This document shows, one piece after another, positions 1 through 8,235 of a stretch of 64,000 bases of DNA. The stretch spans positions 1,426,001 to 1,490,000 of the forward strand of contig NZ_CAJPUX010000001.1 in NCBI RefSeq assembly GCF_905397285.1, in the 5' to 3' direction. Below the pieces are notes generated by a model, which was not told the origin of the DNA, searched no databases, and worked only from the letters and a program-made list of their open reading frames with translations. This DNA comes from Cupriavidus plantarum. GTDB lineage: Bacteria > Pseudomonadota > Gammaproteobacteria > Burkholderiales > Burkholderiaceae. Position 1 is the stretch's first letter. Each line of letters begins with the position of its first letter. The position numbers and the translations under genes are program-made.

Positions 1-5
1 TCGGG

Positions 6-1247
6 TTATTTCTTCATCAGGGGGCATTGGGATTTGGACGCGGGCATGAAGGCCTGGTCGCCCGGCACGGTGGCGAGCACCTTGTAGTAGTCCCACGGAT
101 ACCGGGACTCGTTTGGCGCCTTGACCTCGAACAGGTACATGTCGTGGATCATGCGGCCGTCCTCGCGGATGCGGCCATTCTTCGCGAAGAAGTCGTTGAT
201 CGGCATCGACTTCATCTGCTTCATCACGGCGGCGGTGTCGTCGGTGCCTGCGGCCTGCACGGCCTTGAGGTAGTGCGTTACCGAGGAATACACGCCCGCC
301 TGGCTCATGTTGGGCATCTTCTTGACCTTGTCGAAGTATTTGCGCGACCACGCGCGCGTCTGGTCGTTCATGTCCCAGTAGAACGCCTCGGTCAGCACGA
401 GCCCCTGCGCGGTCTTGAGGCCGATGGCATGGATGTCGTTGATGTACAGCAGCAGGCCGGCCATGCGTTGCGCGTTGTTCCGCGTCAGGCCAAACTCGGA
501 CGCCGCCTTGATGGCGTTGACCGTGTCGCCGCCCGCGTTGGCGAGCCCCACGACCTGTGCCTTGCTGGCCTGCGCCTGCAGCAGGTACGACGCAAAATCG
601 CTCGCGCCGGTGGGATGCCGCGAGGCGCCGAGCACGGTGCCGCCGGCTTCCTGCACGACCGTCGTGGCGGACTGCTGCAACGTGTGCCCGAACGCGTAAT
701 CGGCGGTCAGGAAGTACCACGTCTTGCCGCCACGCTGGACCATCGCCTTGGCGGTGGTGTTGGCCAGCGCATAGGTGTCGTACGCATAGTGGATGGAGAC
801 CGGCGTGCACAGGTCGTTGGTAATGCGTTCGGTGCCGGGGCCCGAGAACACGACGATGCGGTTTTTCTGCTTCGCCACGTCGAGCACGGCAAGGGCGGGG
901 GCTGACGCGGCCACGTCGAGGATCGCGTCGACGTGGTCCGTATCGAACCACTCGCGCGCCTTGTTGGCCGCGATGTCGGCCTTGTTCTGGTGATCCACGA
1001 CGACGAGCTCGATCTTCTTGCCGAGGACCTTGCCACCGAAGTCGTCGATGGCCATCTGCGCCGCGGCGGCGCTGCCACGGCCGGTCACGTCGGCGTACAG
1101 GCCGCTCATGTCCAGCAGCAGGCCCATCTTGACGACGTCGTCGGAAATGCCGGGTTTGGGCTGAGCGATGGCCTCGGGCATTGTCAATGCACCGGTGGCG
1201 GCCAGCGCGATGGCGGCGATGGCCTTGCGGGCGAAGGGAATACGCAT
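6..1247 (-). CDS. Branched-chain amino acid-type ABC transporter substrate-binding protein
   Basis: Periplasmic binding protein of the LivJ-like family (Peripla_BP_6), 413 residues, the usual length. The N-terminus is a Sec signal peptide (basic MRIPFARK, Ala-rich core, cleavage near EAIAQ). The body has the type I binding-protein pattern: GLLLDMSGLYADVTG near the N-terminus, then VVVDHQNKAD and a YAFGH segment. I start at ATG 1247 because GAGGAGAC lies just upstream; a longer reading frame to 1370 has no such site and would put 41 residues before the signal peptide. It is last in a leftward series after an IclR regulator and a cyclase-family enzyme, so its ligand is probably that enzyme's substrate or a relative. 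No permease or ATPase genes of the transporter are visible; they may lie left of the window. Confidence 0.88.
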   Translation of the reverse strand: MRIPFARKAIAAIALAATGALTMPEAIAQPKPGISDDVVKMGLLLDMSGLYADVTGRGSAAAAQMAIDDFGGKVLGKKIELVVVDHQNKADIAANKAREWFDTDHVDAILDVAASAPALAVLDVAKQKNRIVVFSGPGTERITNDLCTPVSIHYAYDTYALANTTAKAMVQRGGKTWYFLTADYAFGHTLQQSATTVVQEAGGTVLGASRHPTGASDFASYLLQAQASKAQVVGLANAGGDTVNAIKAASEFGLTRNNAQRMAGLLLYINDIHAIGLKTAQGLVLTEAFYWDMNDQTRAWSRKYFDKVKKMPNMSQAGVYSSVTHYLKAVQAAGTDDTAAVMKQMKSMPINDFFAKNGRIREDGRMIHDMYLFEVKAPNESRYPWDYYKVLATVPGDQAFMPASKSQCPLMKK

Positions 1248-1370
1248 GATTGTCTCCTCGGCTTTCTTGTTGGATGTCGCTAAAACAGCAATTAACGGCC
1301 AAACATTGGGTTTGCCCACCAGCCCGCACCGTCCACCTATGTGGCGAGCAGGCGCGCAGGCGCGCGGCAA

Positions 1371-2426
1371 TCAGACGGTAGCGATCGGCGTCGCCGGCGA
1401 CCCGACTGCGCCGGGGAGCCGCAATGGCGGCGCGGTCAGCATGAACCGCGTGCGGCCGTTCGCGCGCAGCCAGTCGGCAAGCTCCTGGAGGTACCAGAGT
1501 TCGCCGAGGGGGAGGCCGAGCTTGAACAGGCAGTGGTGGTGCAGCGGCAGCATCGGATGCGTGGTTTGCCCGGCGGGCGCTGGCCGGGCGGGAAAGCGCT
1601 CCACGGCGTAGTTGTCCGCGACGAGCGCGGCAATGCCCGCGTCGGTGATCCACTGGAGCAGCCGTTCGTCGCGCCCGTCGAGCGCGCAGCAGCTGTGGTG
1701 CAGGACCTTCTCGTCGGGATCGCGGGCCATGGACAGCACGACCTCGGCAAAGCCCGTGCGCAGCAGCAGCATGTCGCCGGACTCGACCTCGGCGCCGGTC
1801 GCGTCCATGGCGCGCATCAGGTCGTCGTAGCCGATGTCGCGGAAGTCCGTGCCATACACCTGCGCGAGGTCGACGAGCACGCCGCGGCCCTGCATGCCCT
1901 TGACCGCAAAGTTCTCGATGCCGAGCGCATCGGCGTGGCTGTGGTCGTGGCCGCACGGGTGCGCGGAGAAGCCGTCATCCTCCGCATACTCCATCGGGCC
2001 GACGATATGGTCGTTCGCGCGATAGCCGTTGTAGTAGACGCGTTCCGGACGGCCGTCGCCGTCGGCGTCGAACAGCGCGCCGACGTGGGCGAGCGAGTCC
2101 CACTGCGTCGAATACTGGAGCGAGAGCAGCACCTGATCGTCGCTGATCACGTCGGTGGCGGCGGGGTGCACCTTCGCCAGCGGAAAGTTCAGGTACGGCG
2201 TGTCTTCGCGGAACGTCGGCCGCAGCACGGGAGGGTGCCGCCGGGGATTCAGCTTGTTGCCGCCGGGATAGTCCAGCGGCAGCGACAGACAGAAGCTGAG
2301 ACCAGTCTGAATCTCGCGCGCGCCCTTGACCACCTGCTCGGGGCCGATCAGGTTCACGCGTCCCAGCTGATCGTCGGGACCGAAGTCCCCCCAGTTGGAA
2401 CCTTCCGGACGTTGTTTCCAGCGCAT
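1371..2426 (-). CDS. Cyclase family protein (kynurenine formamidase-like metal hydrolase)
   Basis: 351-residue protein of the cyclase family (PF04199), whose members are metal-dependent hydrolases such as kynurenine formamidase and isatin hydrolase. The characteristic region reads QWDSLAHVGALFD, the variant of the HxGTHxDxPxH motif found in the longer cyclase subgroup, followed by HADALGIENF and a GRGVLVDLA strand. No signal peptide, so cytoplasmic. ATG 2426 is preceded by GAGGAGG and lies 4 nt after the stop of the IclR gene, so the two are almost certainly co-transcribed. Together with the downstream binding protein this suggests regulated uptake and hydrolysis of a small, possibly aromatic, acid or amide. 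The substrate cannot be read from sequence. Confidence 0.85.
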   Translation of the reverse strand: MRWKQRPEGSNWGDFGPDDQLGRVNLIGPEQVVKGAREIQTGLSFCLSLPLDYPGGNKLNPRRHPPVLRPTFREDTPYLNFPLAKVHPAATDVISDDQVLLSLQYSTQWDSLAHVGALFDADGDGRPERVYYNGYRANDHIVGPMEYAEDDGFSAHPCGHDHSHADALGIENFAVKGMQGRGVLVDLAQVYGTDFRDIGYDDLMRAMDATGAEVESGDMLLLRTGFAEVVLSMARDPDEKVLHHSCCALDGRDERLLQWITDAGIAALVADNYAVERFPARPAPAGQTTHPMLPLHHHCLFKLGLPLGELWYLQELADWLRANGRTRFMLTAPPLRLPGAVGSPATPIATV

Positions 2427-2430
2427 GCGG

Positions 2431-3231
2431 TCAAGCCTCCTCGATGGTCGTGGTGGTGGTGGTGGGTTGGGGAGCAGGCGCGCGGCCACGCCAGGTGGCG
2501 CAGATCGCCTCGGCCTCCCGGCGCAGGGCACGGGCGATGACCGCCTCGCGCTCGGTAATGCGTTCGTTGAGCGCCGCCATGCTGATCGCGCCCAGCGGAT
2601 AGCCATTGGCATCCGGCAGCGCGATCGCGATGCCACCCATGCGCTCGACCACGACGTCCAGCAGGACCGCGTAGCCGCGCTCCCGCGTAGCGTCGATATG
2701 GCGGCGCAGCACATCGGCATTGAGCCGCGGATAGCGGCGGAGCGAGGGCGCGATGCAGCCCAGCACCGTTTCGACTTCTTCGTCGGGCAATGCGGCGAGC
2801 AACGCGAGGCTGCCCGCACCCACGCCAAGGGGACGGCGGCTGCCGATGTCGAGATAATTCGCGCGGATGGGGAACGTGCCCAGGCGCAGTTCAATGCAGA
2901 CCGACTCCCAGCCGCTGGGCACGGACAGGATTGCCGAGTCCTCGAAGGCATTGGCCAGCCGGATGAGCGCGGGCCGCACAACGGGACGCAGATCGAAACG
3001 GCGCTGCGCGGCGGACTGGAGCGTCAGCCATTCGCGGCCGGGCGAGAACGCCTTGGTCTCGGGGTCGCGTTCGACGAGGCCTTCGGACACGAGCGTCTCC
3101 AGCAGCCGGAGTGCCGACGCCTTGTCCACGCCAGCCGCGGCGGCGACGTCGGTCAGCCGCGTATGGCGCGTATCCGAGAGCGCGCGCAGCAGCCGGCAGG
3201 CCTTCTGCAGGGACGTGCTGGGTACCGTCAC
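2431..3231 (-). CDS. IclR family transcriptional regulator
   Basis: IclR-type regulator of 266 residues from the GTG at 3231. An N-terminal winged helix (LQKACRLLRALSDTRHTRLT, then KASALRLLETLVSEGLVER) is followed by the IclR effector-binding domain (RRPLGVGAGSLALLAALPDE, ERGYAV, GAISMAA). I chose GTG 3231 because AGGAGACACG sits directly upstream and the protein then begins a normal distance before the helix-turn-helix; the frame stays open to a GTG at 3321 but lacks a comparable site. The C-terminus carries a short Pro/Thr run (PAPQPTTTTTT). First gene of the leftward unit with the cyclase-family hydrolase and binding protein, which it probably controls. Confidence 0.86.
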   Translation of the reverse strand: MTVPSTSLQKACRLLRALSDTRHTRLTDVAAAAGVDKASALRLLETLVSEGLVERDPETKAFSPGREWLTLQSAAQRRFDLRPVVRPALIRLANAFEDSAILSVPSGWESVCIELRLGTFPIRANYLDIGSRRPLGVGAGSLALLAALPDEEVETVLGCIAPSLRRYPRLNADVLRRHIDATRERGYAVLLDVVVERMGGIAIALPDANGYPLGAISMAALNERITEREAVIARALRREAEAICATWRGRAPAPQPTTTTTTIEEA

Positions 3232-3432
3232 CGTGTCTCCTGTTTTTTTGGAATTTCGCCGGATGAAACTCTTGGCAACGCGCATGACGCGAGTCGGCGG
3301 CGGCTCCTTTATGGCCCGCACGTGGCGTGCGCGGGCGTCAGAGGCACGTTATAGGCGATGGACTGCACCGCGTCATCATGCGGTGCATCATAGTTTTGCG
3401 GAATGAAATTATTGCGGCGTGAAACGGCTGGC

Positions 3433-4662
3433 TCATTCGCCCAGAAATTCGGCAAGTAGCTCGAGGCCTTCGACGTGGTCCGCGACGACCTTGGCAATGA
3501 CGGCCAGCGGAATAGCCAGCAGCATGCCCCAGGTGCCCCAGAGAAACGTGAACAGCAGCAGCGCGACGAACACGGCGACAGCGTTCATGCGCGCCATGCG
3601 GCCCGTCATCCACGTCGTCACGACGGATCCGATGAGCGTGGCAATGAGCAGCGAGCCGCCCGCAGCGATCGCGGCGATGCCGAGCGTGCCGAACTGCATG
3701 AAGGCGGCCACGCCCAGGCAGATCGCGATCAGTACGGCGCCGAAGTAAGGCACGAGGTGCAGCGCGGCAGCGGCGACGGCCCATGTACCCGCATTGTCCA
3801 TGCCGAGCCATTTGAGCAGCAGCCACGTGCAAAACCCCAATGCCGCGTTGGTGACGAGCAGCATGAGCATGTAGCGCTGGATCGACCGGTTGATCTCCGC
3901 GAGCATATGCACGCTGATCTTCTTCTGGCTGATGGTCTTGCCGACCATCTTCACGAACTTGCGCTTGAACATGTCGCCGCCGAGCAGCAGGAACCATGTC
4001 AGGAACAGCACGGCAGTCATCTGCGCCAGCATCGAGAACACACCGGCGGAGCCAAGCCAGAGCACATTGCTCAGACCGTCGCTGGACCGCTCGACGACGA
4101 CCTGCGGCGCCCGCGCCGGCGCGGGCTGTCCCGTGCCGCTGAGCACCGTGGCGGCACGCCGCACTTTCTGGATCATCGAATCGTCGCCGGACATGAGCGC
4201 GCCCAGAGAGCGCGACAACTTGCGTGCAATTTCCGGTAGCCGGTCGACGATCGACTCGATCTGGCCTTGCAGCAGATACGCGAGGCATGACAGCAGCGTG
4301 CACATCGCCAGCAGGACGAAGGTGGCCCCGACGCTGCGCGGTACGCGGACGCGCTGCAGGCCCGCCACGAGCGGATCGAGCAGATAGGCAAGGACGATCG
4401 ACATGACCACGGGAACCAGGAAGGTGCGCGCCGCGTGCAAGGCATACAGCGAGGCAAGCGTGGCGAGGATCACAAGCGCGATGCTCGCACGCCGCACATA
4501 GCGGGCGGACGCCTCGTCCTCGACGGCGACGGGCGGTGTCACGACCGCGGGGGGTGGCGTTTCGACACCGCTCACTGGCTGAGTATCCGGTTCCGGCATG
4601 ATTTCCGGCGGGGTGGGCGGGGAGGGCGGAGAAGGCGGCGCGGGCGGCGCAAGGGCGGACAT
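3433..4662 (-). CDS. AI-2E family transporter (PerM/YdiK-like membrane protein)
   Basis: Polytopic inner-membrane protein of the AI-2E transporter family (PF01594). After a Pro-rich cytoplasmic N-terminus (about 50 residues with PPSPPSPPTPPE) come two helices (ASIALVILATLASLYALHA; FLVPVVMSIVLAYLLDPLV), a third, a long soluble stretch with an amphipathic segment (IVDRLPEIARKLS), and then the C-terminal helical bundle ending in FLWGTWGMLLAIPLAVIAK, the family's signature. Members have been proposed to export autoinducer-2, while others act as Na+/H+ antiporters, so the substrate is open. Start is uncertain: ATG 4662 gives the Pro-rich start, while an in-frame ATG at 4713 would add 17 residues; neither has a strong ribosome site. 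Monocistronic by context. Confidence 0.85.
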   Translation of the reverse strand: MSALAPPAPPSPPSPPTPPEIMPEPDTQPVSGVETPPPAVVTPPVAVEDEASARYVRRASIALVILATLASLYALHAARTFLVPVVMSIVLAYLLDPLVAGLQRVRVPRSVGATFVLLAMCTLLSCLAYLLQGQIESIVDRLPEIARKLSRSLGALMSGDDSMIQKVRRAATVLSGTGQPAPARAPQVVVERSSDGLSNVLWLGSAGVFSMLAQMTAVLFLTWFLLLGGDMFKRKFVKMVGKTISQKKISVHMLAEINRSIQRYMLMLLVTNAALGFCTWLLLKWLGMDNAGTWAVAAAALHLVPYFGAVLIAICLGVAAFMQFGTLGIAAIAAGGSLLIATLIGSVVTTWMTGRMARMNAVAVFVALLLFTFLWGTWGMLLAIPLAVIAKVVADHVEGLELLAEFLGE

Positions 4663-4772
4663 GATGGCGATCGATATGGGAGCGGCACGGGCAAGATGCC
4701 CTGCTAACACCATAGCCAAACCGATGCCCCGCGGTGTCGGCGCGTCGCACCTCGCCCTGTAGGACGGCGGCG

Positions 4773-4806
4773 GAAAAGAAAAAAGCCCGGCAGGACATGA
4801 CCGGGC
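4773..4806 (-). terminator. Rho-independent terminator
   Basis: Read on the minus strand this is GCCCGG, a 10-nt loop, CCGGGC, followed by a T-rich tail TTTTTTCTTTTC (plus-strand 4773-4784). It lies about 40 nt past the stop of the small membrane-protein gene at 4848-5036 and so would end that transcript before the AI-2E transporter gene. It is the clearest intrinsic terminator I found in the window. Confidence 0.75.
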
Positions 4807-4847
4807 CAACAAGGGAAACGGCGCGAAGGCGCCGCGGTTAGCGTGCG

Positions 4848-5036
4848 CTATCCGCGGTCCTCGGTATGTGTACGGGCGTGCGGGTGCGGGTGGGGCGGAC
4901 CAGCGTGCGGCAGGGTGTTTGGCTTGAGCACATGCTTGCGCAGCAGCGGGTCATTCTTCAGCACCCAGCGGGCGCCGTAGGCCAGTGCAACGATGCAGGC
5001 GAGCATGTACGCAACGATCGCGGTCAGAGTCATCAT
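4848..5036 (-). CDS. Small single-span membrane protein with His/Pro-rich tail
   Basis: 62-residue protein that I do not recognise. One hydrophobic helix (about residues 3-25, TAIVAYMLACIVALAYGARW) is followed by a short basic stretch (KNDPLLRKHVLKP) and a tail rich in His and Pro (PHAGPPHPHPHARTH), which could bind metal or simply be low complexity. The start is one of two adjacent ATGs (5036 or 5033), with GTGAAGAAAC upstream as a weak ribosome site. A convincing terminator follows the gene, which supports its being an independent transcription unit. Hypothetical; function unknown. Confidence 0.55.
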   Translation of the reverse strand: MMTLTAIVAYMLACIVALAYGARWVLKNDPLLRKHVLKPNTLPHAGPPHPHPHARTHTEDRG

Positions 5037-5267
5037 GTTTCTTCACGGATGAGAGTTGCGACCGCGAAACTCACGACAAACAACGACGAAAGCTGGCGGG
5101 CCGGAATGTGACCCGGATTGTAGGGAACGGCGCTACGCTTGGCGTCTGAATCTTTTTGTAGGCCGATCTAAGCACGGCTAATATCGGCGGGATTTCTGAT
5201 CGTCATGGCGCGTGCTGTAAGCGGGGTGTAAGTAACCCGCGCGGGTGAAGACATCGGACGACGCTCA

Positions 5268-5708
5268 TCAACCGTAGCACCCGAGGTCGTACTGCTGCGT
5301 GCGTAGCGCGCGATGGCTGTCGCGATAGCGGCGCGCGCCTTCCCATGTGGGCGATTCCACGATGGCGCGTTCGCTCGCCCGAAGCTGGAACTCGAGCATC
5401 TGACACTCGGCCCAGAAGTTGTTCTGCGCGATGCGATACCGTTGCTGATCGAGCGTCCACTGCGCGTCGCGCTCGCGTGCCGCGGAGGCCAGCACGCGCG
5501 CGTAGGCGGCGTCCTGCTGGCGCGACGCCGGCGTGCTGCGAGGCACAGTGGTGATGTTGGCCTTCATGCCCGCCGTGATATTGGTGTATCCCGCCGGGCA
5601 GGAGCCGTTCTGATAGAGGATGCCGTCCGGCCCCTGACATTTGGTGACGGCATGCGCCACGTTGCCCGTAAGCAGTAGCAATAAGGACAAGACGAGCGAG
5701 CGGGCCAT
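5268..5708 (-). CDS. Secreted DUF4124-like protein
   Basis: 146-residue exported protein. A signal peptide (MARSLVLSLLLLLTGNVAHA) is followed by a short Cys-containing module, VTKCQGPDGILYQNGSCPAG, matching the DUF4124 pattern (a Cys, a D/N-G turn, an aromatic, a second Cys) common in periplasmic proteins of beta- and gammaproteobacteria. The remainder is predicted helical and charged (ARVLASAARERDAQWTLDQQ) and ends in a third and fourth Cys region (ECQMLEFQLR; DLGCYG). ATG 5708 has GGAGG seven bases upstream. Role unknown; DUF4124 modules are thought to be small structural or binding units in the envelope. Confidence 0.75.
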   Translation of the reverse strand: MARSLVLSLLLLLTGNVAHAVTKCQGPDGILYQNGSCPAGYTNITAGMKANITTVPRSTPASRQQDAAYARVLASAARERDAQWTLDQQRYRIAQNNFWAECQMLEFQLRASERAIVESPTWEGARRYRDSHRALRTQQYDLGCYG

Positions 5709-5843
5709 GGCGAATCCTCCGGGGCGATACCGATGCCCTCAATGTAGGCAGCGATTGCCGGGTTCGCCAGTGGGAACGGTCCGACAGGCCGCTCATCCAG
5801 CGAGCAGCCGGTATCGGACGGATATCTCACCGCCGCGAGGACT

Positions 5844-8024
5844 TCAATACGTGATCTTCGCGTTCAGGCTGATCGCGCGCGGGTCGGCGGGCTGCATGTA
5901 GTCGGCGTACTGGAAGCCCCAGAACCGCTTGTTGGTGAGGTTGGCGAGCACCGCCCGCAGCGTGATGTCGCGTCCGGCAAGCCGCGTTTGGTACGTCGCC
6001 CCCGCATTGAACACGGTGTAGCCGCCGAGCGCGATGTCATTGGCGGGGCGCAGCTTGACACTGCCGGTGTACTTGCCGTCCACGCCAAGGCGCAGGCCGG
6101 GGACGAACGGCACGCGGTATCCCACCGCACCGGCGAGCACGAGCTGCGGCGCGCCGGCGACGCGATGGCCATTGTTCGCCGCACCGCGCGCATAGCGCGA
6201 ATGCAGGTACATCGCGCTCGCTTTGACGTCCCATTGACCAAAGCGGGTATAGCCATCCAGTTCGGCGCCCTGGTACACCTCGAGCCCGTCCTGCGCCATG
6301 TAGTCGCCCTGGCGATACTGTGCGCCGCGTTCGAGGCGGAACAGCGCCGCCGTCCCAGTCCAGTGATCCCGGTCGGTCTTTGCCCCGACCTCGTACTGGC
6401 GGCTGCGAATCGGATCGAGCTGCTGTCCGAAATTGGCGAGGCTCGGGTCGCTCACCTGCGTGCCCGGTTCGAGCGATTCGACATAGCTGGCATAAAGCGT
6501 GGTGCCCGGGTCGGGCTTGAACATCAGCGCGGCCGTGGGCGACATCACGCCGCTCTTGCTGTACACGCTCTTCGTCGCGCCGCCGCGGTGGTAGTAGTGC
6601 TGCGAAAAGTTCGTGTAGCGCACGCCGGCCAGCAAGGCCCAGCGCTCGGTGAGTTGCATCGTGTCCGAGACGAACGCCGCCTTTTGCTCGATGTCGCTCG
6701 AGCGGTACATGACGAGCCCGTCCGGTGTGTAGAACACGTTCGTGTTGGGCTCATTGAGATTGCCCGTGCCCAGCAGGAAGAAGCGACCCGTGCCCCGGCT
6801 GTACGCGTTACGCTGCTTTTGCCCCGAAACGCCCGCCACGATCTGGTGCCCGACCGGTCCTGTGCGGAACCTGCCTTCGGCCATCGCCTCGACGTAATTG
6901 AACTGATGCCCCTGGATGCCGTAGTAGCGATAGTCGTCGTAGTTGCCCGCGGCATCCTTCAGTTGGAACGATGACTCGTTGCGGTTGCGCCATTGTTTGG
7001 AGAAGCTGTAGCGCGTGCTCAGCGTCCAGTCCGGGGACAGCGCGTAGCGGAGGCCCGTCGTATAGAGCTGGAGGTTGGTATAGAGGTGCTGGTCAGGGCC
7101 TGCGAACCTCCCGCCGCGCCCGGTGACGGCGCCGGGCAACTGCTTGCCGTGGATCGCGTAGGTCGCGAACGTCGGGGTCTGGCCCCAGGCATTGCGATCT
7201 TGATAAATACCGTCGAACGTCCATGTCAGGGCGTGCGTGATACGCGCTTCGAGTCCCAGCGATGCCGCGTTGCGGTTCATGCCAACCGCGTTGGCGGGCT
7301 TGCCTTCCTCGTGCGTGAGGTTCACGCGATAGCCGAATCTGTCTTCCGGGCCCACGCGTCCGCCGAGGTCGAGATGCTGGCCCCACAGATGCGCGCTCCG
7401 GTAACCGGCATCGATGCTGGCTAGCAGCGGCTGACCGGCCGCGGGCGCCTTTTTGGTGACGTAGTTGATCGCGCCGCCCGGCGCCGCGAAGCCGTACATG
7501 AAGGCCGCCGGCCCCTTGAGCAGCTCGACTTGTGCAAGCTGTTCGTAGGGCAGGGTGTTGCCGTAGCCGACATACGGCATGCCGTTGATGCGAAAGCCGC
7601 GTTGCCAGTCGAGCGGCACGCCGCGCACGGTCAGATACGAATTCCACGCGCTGTTGGCGTTGCTGTTGTCGGTGACCGAAGCATCGAGCGCGAACACGTC
7701 CCCGAGCTTGGTGACCTGGCGGTCGTCGAGGTTCTCGCCGCTGACGATCGTCGTGGAGAACGGCGTGTCGAGTTGCGAGCGGCTGCCCAGCGCGCCGTTG
7801 GCGAAGGGCATGTCCAGCTGCTGGCCCCGCGTATCGGTCGCCGCGAGCGTCGGCGCGCTGACGGTCACGGCGGGGAGGGTCGGCAGTTCGCCCGCGTGGG
7901 CCATCGCGGCACCGCCAAGCGGGCAGCCCGTCAGGAGGGATAGCCGGATCAGGGCCGCGAGCGGACGAACGCGGGGGGCGGGCGCGTCCGCGCGCGCCGG
8001 CATGGAATGCAAGCTGGATCTCAT
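5844..8024 (-). CDS. TonB-dependent siderophore receptor
   Basis: 726-residue outer-membrane receptor. After an N-terminal export signal (hydrophobic LAALIRLSLLTGCPLGGAAMAHA) a plug domain begins (LPAVTVSAPTLAATDTRG; PFSTTIVSGENLDDRQVTKLGDVF; VRGVPLDWQRGFRINGMPY; VELLKGPAAFMYGFAAPGGAINYVTKKA), then a 22-strand barrel finishing in ISLNAKITY with the terminal aromatic needed for outer-membrane insertion. The LKGPAAFMYG and GGAINYVTKK segments are diagnostic of the siderophore-receptor branch (FhuA/FoxA-like). It imports a ferric chelate using TonB-ExbBD energy. It stands alone: no FecIR or AraC regulator adjoins it and I saw no convincing Fur box in the 210 nt upstream. An in-frame Met at residue 8 (8003) is an alternative start. 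Confidence 0.9.
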   Translation of the reverse strand: MRSSLHSMPARADAPAPRVRPLAALIRLSLLTGCPLGGAAMAHAGELPTLPAVTVSAPTLAATDTRGQQLDMPFANGALGSRSQLDTPFSTTIVSGENLDDRQVTKLGDVFALDASVTDNSNANSAWNSYLTVRGVPLDWQRGFRINGMPYVGYGNTLPYEQLAQVELLKGPAAFMYGFAAPGGAINYVTKKAPAAGQPLLASIDAGYRSAHLWGQHLDLGGRVGPEDRFGYRVNLTHEEGKPANAVGMNRNAASLGLEARITHALTWTFDGIYQDRNAWGQTPTFATYAIHGKQLPGAVTGRGGRFAGPDQHLYTNLQLYTTGLRYALSPDWTLSTRYSFSKQWRNRNESSFQLKDAAGNYDDYRYYGIQGHQFNYVEAMAEGRFRTGPVGHQIVAGVSGQKQRNAYSRGTGRFFLLGTGNLNEPNTNVFYTPDGLVMYRSSDIEQKAAFVSDTMQLTERWALLAGVRYTNFSQHYYHRGGATKSVYSKSGVMSPTAALMFKPDPGTTLYASYVESLEPGTQVSDPSLANFGQQLDPIRSRQYEVGAKTDRDHWTGTAALFRLERGAQYRQGDYMAQDGLEVYQGAELDGYTRFGQWDVKASAMYLHSRYARGAANNGHRVAGAPQLVLAGAVGYRVPFVPGLRLGVDGKYTGSVKLRPANDIALGGYTVFNAGATYQTRLAGRDITLRAVLANLTNKRFWGFQYADYMQPADPRAISLNAKITY

Positions 8025-8235
8025 CTTCGGTTGGCTCTTGAAGAACGAAGCGTCGCGGATGCGAACGATTCGCGTTTTGGGAGCCCCGAATGTTGCCTAT
8101 CCAGCAGGCATGGCGAAATCGGAGATCTATGAAATTTGGCGCGCAATCGCGCCTAACACGTCAGCTATTTGCGGCAATTCCGGCTAACATTTCGGAAATT
8201 TCGTACACGATGAGCAGAAGAATCTGTGGGGATTC

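Noticed and set aside
8137..8152. GGCGCG-CAAT-CGCGCC hairpin upstream of the TonB receptor gene
   Set aside because: Short stem with no T-run on either strand; too weak to call a terminator or operator.
8025..8235. Fur box for the siderophore receptor
   Set aside because: No segment resembles the 19-bp GATAATGATAATCATTATC consensus closely enough.
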